From assembly GCA_025370075.1 (NCBI GenBank), contig CP073016.1:1488001-1552000 (forward strand): a DNA stretch of 64,000 bases. Direction: 5' to 3'. Below the pieces are notes generated by a model. It was not told the DNA's origin. It was given only the letters and a program-made list of their open reading frames with translations, and searched no databases. Origin of the DNA: Chryseotalea sp. WA131a (GTDB taxonomy: Bacteria > Bacteroidota > Bacteroidia > Cytophagales > Cyclobacteriaceae). How positions within the stretch are numbered: position 1 is the first letter of the stretch; every line of letters begins with the position of its first letter. Position numbers and translations under genes: made by a program. Positions 17,353 to 24,670 of this stretch are shown here, one piece after another.

Positions 17353-17715
17353 ATGGAAATTTTAAACCTAAAAGGAACAGAAGATACACCTGCGATCATC
17401 TTAGATAAGAAACACGGAATATTTGAAATCAGCGGAAGATCATTGCCTGAAGACTCTGCCGAATTTTACAAGCCCGTAATTGAATGGATCAAAGTCTACG
17501 CGGAAGATTCAAACCCAACTACAGACTTTACCTTTAAGTTAGAGTACTTCAACACGGCTTCTTCAAAGCTAATCTTGGATGTGCTATCGGCACTGGAGGA
17601 AGTAAAGAGCATCAAAGTATCGTGGTATTTTCACGATGATGACGAAGACATGGAAGAAGCCGGTCAAGAATTTTCTGAATTGGTAGAAATCCCATTCGAG
17701 TTTAAGACTTACTAA
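17353..17715 (+). CDS. siaC: SiaC family regulatory phosphoprotein (DUF1987)
   Basis: A 120-residue protein of the SiaC/DUF1987 family: LNLKGTEDTPAIILDKKHG, FEISGRSLPEDSAEFYKPVI, and LEYFNTASSKLILDVL. T68 in FNTASSK falls at the same number and motif as the phosphorylated threonine of P. aeruginosa SiaC. In that system unphosphorylated SiaC binds and activates the diguanylate cyclase SiaD. No GGDEF gene lies nearby here. The gene 43 bases downstream encodes a TerB-like/ABC transporter fusion, making that the first candidate for the regulated partner (inference). Confidence 0.9.
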   Translation: MEILNLKGTEDTPAIILDKKHGIFEISGRSLPEDSAEFYKPVIEWIKVYAEDSNPTTDFTFKLEYFNTASSKLILDVLSALEEVKSIKVSWYFHDDDEDMEEAGQEFSELVEIPFEFKTY

Positions 17716-17757
17716 CCTTGGCGTAAAGCCGCAAGATATCGCAGCCCCACCAAAGAA

Positions 17758-20700
17758 ATGAGTGAAGAAATCCTAAAGGCGCTCACCCAGCTATTCGCTA
17801 TCATTACCAAACAAGATGGCGGTGTAACGCAAAATGAGCGTCAGTTTGTTATCAATTTTTTTCAGACAGAGTTAGATCAAGATACCATTAAGGAATATCT
17901 TGAGCTTTACGATACGATTTCGGGTTATAAAATTCAGGGGACTGCCGAAGCGGACAAGAAGAAACTCACCTCCGTAAAAGACTCGGTAAAGACACTCGGC
18001 ATTTGCAAAAAGATCAACAAAACGCTTACGCAAAAACAAAAAGCGGTGGTGTTGATCAAACTGCTAGAACTTATTGGTTCTGACAAAAACTTTACCCCGC
18101 AGCGCATTGAAATCATAAATACTGTTTCAGCGGTTTTTAACGTTGAGCAAGATGAGTACAAACTCATTGAAAAATTTATCATTGCCGAGCAAATTGATCA
18201 TTTGAATTTTGCTGACATTTTAGTACTCAATTCATCAAACGAAAAATCGACTGAACTTCAAAAACATACTCGCGTCCACATTAACGGCAACCTGATTTTT
18301 GTGCGGGTGAACAGCGTGGGCATGTACTTCACCAAATACTTGGGCGAAGAATCAAATATTTTGAACGGATTCATTATGCAACCCAATCGTGTGTACTTGT
18401 TCTCACACGGCAGCACTATCAAAACACAAGCGGGCGATGCATTGTACTATAGCGATTTGGTAGCCAACTTCAACGAAGAAATAAAAACAACCAAGCTTTC
18501 TTTCAATGCCAATGTAGAAGAGTTCAAATTCCCCAACGGTGCCATTGGCTTGCGCGATGTATTGATTTCAGAAGGCCCGGGTAAACTAATTGGCATCATG
18601 GGTGCCAGCGGTGCAGGCAAAACCACCCTCCTACTCACCTTAGCGGGATTGGAAAAGCCATCGAAAGGTGAAATCAAAATCAATGGCTTTGACATCAACA
18701 CCCAAAAAGATAAAATACAAGGCGTTATCGGTTTTGTATCGCAAGATGATTTGTTGATTGAAGAGCTGACTGTTTACCAAAACTTGTATTACAACGCCAA
18801 ACTTTGTTTCTCTAATTTCACCGAAGAGCAACTGCACCAGCGCGTGATGGAGACGTTGGAAAACCTTGGCCTCGACCAACGCAAAGATTTGACGGTAGGC
18901 AGTGTATTGGATAAAAAAATTAGTGGTGGCCAACGCAAGCGATTAAACATCGCACTGGAGTTAATCCGCGAGCCAGCCATTCTGTTCTTGGATGAACCTA
19001 CTTCAGGCCTCTCTTCACGCGATTCAGAAAATGTAATCGACTTATTAAAAGAGCTTTCGCTGAAAGGCAAACTGATCTTTGTGGTGATCCACCAGCCGTC
19101 ATCCGATATTTACAAGATGTTTGACAAGATGGTGATCATGGATACGGGTGGCTATCCATCGTATTACGGTAGCCCCGTAGAAGCGGTAACCTATTTCAAA
19201 AAAGCTACCCATCAAGTTGATAGCAACCGAGGCCAATGCGAAACATGCGGTAATGTTAATCCGGAGCAGATCTTCAGCATTATTGAAGCCAAAGTAGTGG
19301 ATGAGTATGGCCAGCCAACCAACAAACGCAAGGTCACCCCTACGCAGTGGCACGACATGTACAAAGATCGGTTTAAGATCAACCGCATCGAAGATGTAAA
19401 AGAAGAACCACCGCGATCGCTCAGCATTCCAGATAAGTTTAAGCAGTCAGTAATATTTGCTACGCGCGATTTACTTTCGAAGCTAAGTAACAAACAATAC
19501 TTGTTAATCAATCTGTTGGAAGCACCATTGCTGGCCTCCATTCTGGCCTTCGTCATCAAATACAAGAGCGCACCAGGCGGAAAAGAATACATCTTCCGGT
19601 TCAACGATAACTTTCCTGCTTTTCTGTTGATGTCCATCATCGTGGCTTTGTTCATGGGCTTAACGGTAAGTGCCGAAGAAATCATCCGCGACCGCAAAAT
19701 ATTAAGACGCGAATCGTTCTTGAACTTAAGCTGGAACAGCTATTTGCTTTCTAAGCTTTCCATTTTGTTTTTGATGTCGGCTATCCAAACGATAACGTTT
19801 GTGATCATCGGTAATTTGATTTTGGAGATACATGGAATGACCATTGCTTTTTGGTTTGTCCTGTTCACAACGTCCTGCTTTGCCAACGTGTTGGGGTTAA
19901 ACATTTCATCGGCCTTTAACTCAGCTGTAACCGTGTATGTCATGATTCCGCTCTTGTTAATACCGCAAATGATTTTGAGTGGATTGCTCTTCAACTTTGA
20001 TAAGTTGAACAACCTCATTTCCACAAAAGGAAAGGTACCGCTGGCGGCTGATCTGATGGCCTCGCGGTGGGCATATGAGGCATTGGCCACTCATCAGTTC
20101 ATTAACAATGACTATGAATCCAACTACTATCGCTATCACAAAGGTGAGGCAAAGGCCGATTTTAAATCTGCTTACCTCGCCAATGAATTAAAGCAATCCA
20201 ATCTTTTTGCGTTGCAGAACTTTGAATCGAAAAATGACTCCGTTAAAAAACTAGTGGCCGCCAAGCTGCAAATCCTTATTGATAATTTGAAAGATGAACC
20301 CTATAAGCTAGGGATGGAAAAAAGTGATTTAAGCAAAGAACTTCGGCCTGAAAATTACACCAAAATTAGAGGAGGGGATATCGATGCTTATTTGGAAGAC
20401 TATAAGAAATACTATCAGCAGATTTATAACAGAAATGTAGATACCATCGAAAAAAAGATGGCTTATTTGGAAAGCCATGGCACCAACATCAACGAAGATA
20501 AAAACAAGTACTACAACGAAAGCCTTGCCGATCTTGTGAAGAATATTAACGTGAAGCAGCGACTGCTTGAATACAATGGAAAACTAATACAGCAAATCAA
20601 CCCTATTTTTCAAGATCCTAAGCCAAGCCATATCGCAGACTATCGCACCGCCTTCTTTTTACCCGTTAAAAACCTTTTTGGAATACAGATAAGTACTTTT

Positions 20701-20841
20701 TGGTTTAATATGATTGTGATTTGGGCAATGGCGTTTTTCTATTATATTTTGCTCTATTTTGAGTGGTTGAGAAAGTTGGTGGAAGCTTTTGGTAAGGTGA
20801 ATATTTCCAACAAAATAACCATTCCTTTTAAGCGTAAATAA
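17758..20841 (+). CDS. TerB-like / ABC ATPase / ABC-2 permease fusion transporter
   Basis: A 1027-residue fused half-transporter of the ABCG layout. Residues 1-140 are a helical TerB-like region (LFAIITKQDGGVTQNERQFV). About 150-235 is a small beta-rich region (GNLIFVRVNSVGMYF). The ATPase follows at about 250-480: Walker A MGASGAGKTTLL, signature ISGGQRKRLNIALELI, Walker B ILFLDEPTSGLSS, H-loop VVIHQPSS. The permease begins near 575 with several helices, a long charged helical insert near 765-960, then a last membrane helix and a basic tail. Substrate unknown. Its location after the SiaABC-like genes suggests control by that switch. Confidence 0.87.
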   Translation: MSEEILKALTQLFAIITKQDGGVTQNERQFVINFFQTELDQDTIKEYLELYDTISGYKIQGTAEADKKKLTSVKDSVKTLGICKKINKTLTQKQKAVVLIKLLELIGSDKNFTPQRIEIINTVSAVFNVEQDEYKLIEKFIIAEQIDHLNFADILVLNSSNEKSTELQKHTRVHINGNLIFVRVNSVGMYFTKYLGEESNILNGFIMQPNRVYLFSHGSTIKTQAGDALYYSDLVANFNEEIKTTKLSFNANVEEFKFPNGAIGLRDVLISEGPGKLIGIMGASGAGKTTLLLTLAGLEKPSKGEIKINGFDINTQKDKIQGVIGFVSQDDLLIEELTVYQNLYYNAKLCFSNFTEEQLHQRVMETLENLGLDQRKDLTVGSVLDKKISGGQRKRLNIALELIREPAILFLDEPTSGLSSRDSENVIDLLKELSLKGKLIFVVIHQPSSDIYKMFDKMVIMDTGGYPSYYGSPVEAVTYFKKATHQVDSNRGQCETCGNVNPEQIFSIIEAKVVDEYGQPTNKRKVTPTQWHDMYKDRFKINRIEDVKEEPPRSLSIPDKFKQSVIFATRDLLSKLSNKQYLLINLLEAPLLASILAFVIKYKSAPGGKEYIFRFNDNFPAFLLMSIIVALFMGLTVSAEEIIRDRKILRRESFLNLSWNSYLLSKLSILFLMSAIQTITFVIIGNLILEIHGMTIAFWFVLFTTSCFANVLGLNISSAFNSAVTVYVMIPLLLIPQMILSGLLFNFDKLNNLISTKGKVPLAADLMASRWAYEALATHQFINNDYESNYYRYHKGEAKADFKSAYLANELKQSNLFALQNFESKNDSVKKLVAAKLQILIDNLKDEPYKLGMEKSDLSKELRPENYTKIRGGDIDAYLEDYKKYYQQIYNRNVDTIEKKMAYLESHGTNINEDKNKYYNESLADLVKNINVKQRLLEYNGKLIQQINPIFQDPKPSHIADYRTAFFLPVKNLFGIQISTFWFNMIVIWAMAFFYYILLYFEWLRKLVEAFGKVNISNKITIPFKRK

Positions 20842-20950
20842 CGATTTGGTAAGGAATTTTGAATCCTTATTTTTGTAGTGGTATTCTAATGACAATAAAA
20901 AGGTCTGCCTGGGAGGCGGGCATAAAAGCGGAGACTAAAACAATCATCAA

Positions 20951-21850
20951 ATGAAACAACTATTTATTGGAGGACTTGTGGCCATGTTTTTGTGGAGCTG
21001 TGGTGGAGGCAAAAAACCTGATGACCAGGCTTTTTTGAATAGCTTGGAAGATTCCACTAAAAAAGGCCCTACTATTGACGAAGAAGTTATCAATAGCATC
21101 CTACAGCAAATTCCAAGTCCACTTGAGATATCCGTACTTTTGAAAGAATCTGGCACTAGGTACAACGTTGGCATTTTAAATAATGCCGATAATCTTTCAA
21201 AGTACAATAGCAACTACAAAAAAGCTCTAAACTTGGGAGTGTACGGCACCGATTTGGGATATACCAATATCTATGAAAAGAACGAAGACGGAATTAAATA
21301 CCTTTCATCTATTAAATCACTGGCCGATGGGCTGAATATTGGGCAATTTTTTGATATTGAAACGATTGGTCGATTAGCCACTAATAGCAAACACCTAGAT
21401 TCCCTTTTGTTGATAACAACCCAAAATTTCAATAGCATTAACCACTACTTGCAAACGCAAAGCCGCGCTAATTTGAGTGTGTTATTGCTTACCGGAGGTT
21501 GGGTAGAAGCCATGCAAATAACCTGTCAGGTGGCATCCAAAGACCCAAAAAACAAGGAGTTGATGGAAAAAATTGGTGAGCAGAAAATTATACTTGAGCA
21601 AATTGTGCTGTTGCTGGGTTTCTATAAAGACGATGCAAATATGGCATCTTTATTGAAGGAGATGGACGACTTGAAAACTGCTTTCGATAAAATAAACATC
21701 CTTTACACATACAAGGAATCATCGATGGAAATTGTAGACGGTGTGGCCGTTATAAAGGACAACAGCACCACAACCATCAACATTACGGAAGAGGATGTTA
21801 AGAATATCACTTCGTTGATTAACTCTATTAGATCCAAAATTATCAGTTAA
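20951..21850 (+). CDS. putative lipoprotein of unknown function
   Basis: A 299-residue protein beginning MKQLFIGGLVAMFLWSCGGG, a lipoprotein signal with the acylated cysteine at residue 17 and glycines after it. The mature part is helical and mostly polar (LPSPLEISVLLKE-like segment, YNSNYKKALNLGVYGTDLGY, LLLTGGWVEAMQITCQVA). I do not recognise a named domain, although similar lipoproteins occur in Cytophagales. It follows the ABC transporter by 109 bases on the same strand and could be its periplasmic or outer-membrane partner (inference). Confidence 0.75.
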   Translation: MKQLFIGGLVAMFLWSCGGGKKPDDQAFLNSLEDSTKKGPTIDEEVINSILQQIPSPLEISVLLKESGTRYNVGILNNADNLSKYNSNYKKALNLGVYGTDLGYTNIYEKNEDGIKYLSSIKSLADGLNIGQFFDIETIGRLATNSKHLDSLLLITTQNFNSINHYLQTQSRANLSVLLLTGGWVEAMQITCQVASKDPKNKELMEKIGEQKIILEQIVLLLGFYKDDANMASLLKEMDDLKTAFDKINILYTYKESSMEIVDGVAVIKDNSTTTINITEEDVKNITSLINSIRSKIIS

Positions 21851-21871
21851 TTTTACCGAACTTTCTAACCT

Positions 21872-22303
21872 ATGAAAAAGGCAATAATAATAACGTTTCT
21901 CTCGTCTGTTTTTAGCATCGGCACTTTTAGTTTAAATGGCCAGTGTAACTCCGATGGATTTGCTACCGCCTGTATCCCCAGACTGGCCTCTGGCTTTAAC
22001 TTTTTAAAGAGCTACAAAGTAGATGGCGAAGGTGGATCCAAAGATAAAGTGGAATACAGCTACGTATTCACTAAAGGCACTCAATACATGATTAACTTAT
22101 GTGCCAACGGAGCAGCCACAGATGGCATTGTTGTTACTATTTTTGATTCAGAAAGAAACAAAGTAGCTACCAGCAAAATCAATGGTCAGTTTATTTCCGC
22201 AATTGCTTATCCATGCAATGCAACGGGTATCTATTACATTCAATATACATTTGATGGTGGTAGTGGTAAATGTGGCGGTAGTGCGCTTGGATTTAAACGG
22301 TAA
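21872..22303 (+). CDS. small secreted cysteine-containing protein
   Basis: A 143-residue protein with a signal peptide (MKKAIIITFLSSVFSIGTFS, cleavage probably near LNGQ). The mature part has six cysteines, including CNSDGFATAC, LCANGAA, AYPCNATG and GKCGGSA, consistent with disulfides. The middle looks like a beta-sandwich (YSYVFTKGTQYMINLC, ATDGIVVTIFDSERNKVATS), similar in feel to pre-peptidase C-terminal or jelly-roll domains. No named family was recognised. It follows the lipoprotein by 21 bases and ends the run begun by cheR, with a good terminator behind it. Confidence 0.75.
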   Translation: MKKAIIITFLSSVFSIGTFSLNGQCNSDGFATACIPRLASGFNFLKSYKVDGEGGSKDKVEYSYVFTKGTQYMINLCANGAATDGIVVTIFDSERNKVATSKINGQFISAIAYPCNATGIYYIQYTFDGGSGKCGGSALGFKR

Positions 22304-22322
22304 TCAACCAATACGTGAAATG

Positions 22323-22353
22323 AAAACCTTGCCAATTAGCAGGGTTTTTTTTT
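22323..22353 (+). terminator. Rho-independent terminator of the cheR-to-siaC gene run
   Basis: AAAACCTTGC (22323-22332) and GCAGGGTTTT (22339-22348) form a 10-bp stem with one G-U pair and a 6-base loop. The T-run continues to 22353. It lies 20 bases after the last gene of the nine-gene block. The following 22354-22589 contains no feature that I can support. Confidence 0.8.
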
Positions 22354-22589
22354 GAGCAGAATTAAACGCTGGTCACAAATTCACAGATTCTTTTACATAC
22401 CTGTATTTGACAAAATGAAATTATGCTTGCCCTTTAAATGTGAAAGACTCTAAGAATTAATAAGTGAGTAAAATCAATTGCCAATCTCATTTAAACCTTG
22501 TTTTCTATTTTAAAACAAATTCTATGGATAAGGGCGCATTTGGCTGTAAAAATGTTTAAATCGGTGACAACCTTTTGATCATTTAGTAA

Positions 22590-23234
22590 ATGGAAATAGA
22601 GACTCAAACAGTAGGTTTTCAGTTCAATGCCCGCTATTACAAACTTGGCGAGATTCATTCTGATACAAAGGAAGTGTGGTGGGTATTGCATGGATACGGG
22701 CAATTAGCACAATACTTTATTCAAAAATTCAAACCGCTCAATGAAAAAGGGATTTGCGTAATCGCCCCTGAAGGCTTATCGAGATTTTATCTTCAAGGCA
22801 ACCAGGGGCGCGTGGGCGCTACCTGGATGACGCAAGAGAACCGATTGATGGACATTGAGAATTACATCACATACCTAAATTTCATTCACAAAAAAGAAAT
22901 AGGCCAACGGCATGTTAAAACTACCCTATTGGGGTTTTCGCAAGGGGCAGCCACGTTGATGCGATGGGCAATGAACAACCAAGTGCAATTTGACAGACTC
23001 ATTCTTTGGGCGGGCTTGTTTCCACCAGATATTGATTTCACCAAAGGTGCCGAACTGTTAAAAGGAAAAGAAGTTATTGAAGTACTTGGAAAACAGGATG
23101 AATTTATCACCGCAGACCGTATTCAAGAGATGATGAAGTTAAATAGGCAATTAAATATTGACCCCGTCATTTTGGAGTTTGACGGAAAGCATGAATTGAA
23201 GGAGGAGGTTTTATTGAAAATTGTGGAAGGTTAA
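22590..23234 (+). CDS. alpha/beta hydrolase, phospholipase/carboxylesterase type
   Basis: A 214-residue cytosolic esterase-like protein. The N-terminal VWWVLHGYGQLAQYF supplies the oxyanion-hole region. LLGFSQGAATLMRWA is the nucleophile elbow with the catalytic serine. The likely acid is Asp in GKQDEFI, and the histidine is in FDGKHELKEE. Length and motif order match the YpfH/acyl-protein-thioesterase-like carboxylesterase family. It stands alone on its strand, just before a sigma-factor gene. Substrate unknown. Confidence 0.85.
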   Translation: MEIETQTVGFQFNARYYKLGEIHSDTKEVWWVLHGYGQLAQYFIQKFKPLNEKGICVIAPEGLSRFYLQGNQGRVGATWMTQENRLMDIENYITYLNFIHKKEIGQRHVKTTLLGFSQGAATLMRWAMNNQVQFDRLILWAGLFPPDIDFTKGAELLKGKEVIEVLGKQDEFITADRIQEMMKLNRQLNIDPVILEFDGKHELKEEVLLKIVEG

Positions 23235-23297
23235 ATTTTTTTCTCTTTTGTGACTTTCTTGTTTAGTTAGGATTATAATTTTTGTAAACCCTAAGCC

Positions 23298-23858
23298 ATG
23301 ACGGACTCCGAAATCCGCACCGAGCAGGAGATCATAGAACGAGCGAAGAAAAACCCGCGGGAGTTTGGTGAAATCTATGAACGATACTTCGACCGGATTT
23401 ACAATTTCTTGTATCGGCAAACGGATGACGAAGCCACTGCTGGTGACCTGTGCTCGCAAACTTTTGTAAATGCCTTAAATAACCTTCATCGCTACGAGTT
23501 TCGTGGCTTTCCCTTCTCGGCTTGGCTTTATAAAATTGCGGGCAACGAAGTCAATAAATTTTACCGCAAGAATAAAGGCAAAAAGGTTTTCAGCATAGAA
23601 GAAGTGAAAGTGCGCGAGCTGATGGAGCAAGCAAGCGATGAATGGGACGAGGAGATGATCAATCGCGTAATTGCCTACATGAACGAGCTGCCCACGGAAA
23701 TGGTGCAGGTATTGGAACTTCGATTTTTTGAAGACAAAGACTTTAAGGAAATTGCGTTTATATTGGACATTACCGAAAGTGGTGCAAAAATGAGAACGTA
23801 CCGAGCATTGGATAAATTGCGCCAGCAGTTTAAAATTAAAGTAAAATACGATGGGTAG
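23298..23858 (+). CDS. ECF-type RNA polymerase sigma factor
   Basis: A 186-residue sigma-70 family protein with only regions 2 and 4. Region 2 runs from FGEIYERYFDRIYNFLYRQT to FPFSAWLYKIAGNEVNKFYR. Region 4 at about 125-180 contains LPTEMVQVLELRFFEDKDFK and the helix-turn-helix FILDITESGAKMRTYRALDK. ECF factors direct polymerase to a limited regulon, usually held by a membrane anti-sigma factor. The next gene overlaps it by 8 bases and encodes a single-pass membrane protein. Confidence 0.9.
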   Translation: MTDSEIRTEQEIIERAKKNPREFGEIYERYFDRIYNFLYRQTDDEATAGDLCSQTFVNALNNLHRYEFRGFPFSAWLYKIAGNEVNKFYRKNKGKKVFSIEEVKVRELMEQASDEWDEEMINRVIAYMNELPTEMVQVLELRFFEDKDFKEIAFILDITESGAKMRTYRALDKLRQQFKIKVKYDG

Positions 23859-24120
23859 GCACGAAATACGGATGCGCAGACAACGAACCACGGCCCGCGG
23901 CAGCGAGCGCTACCGTAATTATAATGCCGTGCTAAAGCAGCATGAAACCGATATGAAAATCAAAAAAATAATGAAGGTATTTGTGTATTTTTTGATCATC
24001 GCCATTGTAACCATCTTGTTGGTGATGGTAATGCGATGGGAAAAGCGGCAGAGCGAGAAGTCAAATCAAAAGTCAACAAGCTGCATTACTGAAGCAACAA
24101 ACTGGTCAGCTCTAACTTGA
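23851..24120 (+). CDS. small single-pass membrane protein overlapping sigma factor
   Basis: An 89-residue product with a very basic N-terminal half (MRRQRTTARGSERYRNY) and one membrane helix (MKVFVYFLIIAIVTILLVMV, about residues 41-61). The outer tail is short and polar. The ATG at 23851 overlaps the sigma-factor stop by 8 bases, so translation is probably coupled. The position suggests a regulator of the sigma factor, but it is shorter than typical anti-sigma factors and has no zinc-binding motif. Confidence 0.65.
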   Translation: MGRHEIRMRRQRTTARGSERYRNYNAVLKQHETDMKIKKIMKVFVYFLIIAIVTILLVMVMRWEKRQSEKSNQKSTSCITEATNWSALT

Positions 24121-24227
24121 AGTCTTTTGGTGAAATTTCGCAACCGATTATTCAATTCACTAAATTAATTCGCCAGATCGGTGTCTTTCTGAAAGACCAT
24201 GGCATATAGGTGTAGAATGATTTAATC

Positions 24228-24283
24228 GTAAATTTAATGAAGGCACAAGTGATCCACGCTAAATGTCAACGCATAACACTTGC
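24228..24283. repeat. 56-bp direct repeat, copy 1 (palindrome-bearing)
   Basis: Nearly identical (one mismatch) to 24514-24569. It contains GGCACAAGTG (24242-24251), which can pair with CACTTGCGCC (24277-24286) apart from one position. It lies before a RAYT transposase relic. The stretch 24121-24359 otherwise shows no gene. Confidence 0.85.
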
Positions 24284-24359
24284 GCCAGTCCAGTAAAATA
24301 ACGGCAACAATACACGGTATCAATTTTGGCAACAGCAAAGCCACCCTACTGAATTGAGC

Positions 24360-24511
24360 ACGAACGAAATCACCGACCAAAAATTGGGATATATACTGGA
24401 AAACCCAGTCGAGGCGGGCATTGTTTTTTGAGGCCTAAAGATTATCTTTACAGAGGCGCGTCCAGCTATGCAGGGATGCCCGAGAAATTGATAGAGGTGT
24501 TACTGATTTAA
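24360..24511 (+). pseudogene. C-terminal relic of a REP-associated tyrosine transposase (RAYT)
   Basis: One frame reads QKLGYILENPVEAGIVF before a stop at 24429. After a shift of one base the next reads RPKDYLYRGASSYAGMPEKL and ends with TAA at 24511. Together these match the end of Y1/HUH transposases of the RAYT type, whose C-terminus has 'YIHNNPVEAGIV ... P-DY-YSSA--YAG'. The catalytic HUH and tyrosine parts are absent. 56-bp direct repeats flank the relic. Confidence 0.75.
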
Positions 24512-24513
24512 GG

Positions 24514-24569
24514 GTAAATTTAATGAAGGCACAAGTGATCCACGCTAAATGTCAACCCATAACACTTGC
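24514..24569. repeat. 56-bp direct repeat, copy 2
   Basis: Same sequence as 24228-24283 with one substitution (C for G at the 44th base). It begins 2 bases after the stop of the RAYT relic. The inverted arms GGCACAAGTG and CACTTGC are kept, so each copy could fold. 24570-24670 has no further feature. Confidence 0.85.
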
Positions 24570-24670
24570 ATCTGTCCAACGAGCGAGTGAGAAAGCCAGC
24601 TTAGGTTTATATGTTGAAGTTGACTTTACATTTTACCACTATCTCAAAAAAGCCTAACTTTATTGTTTAA

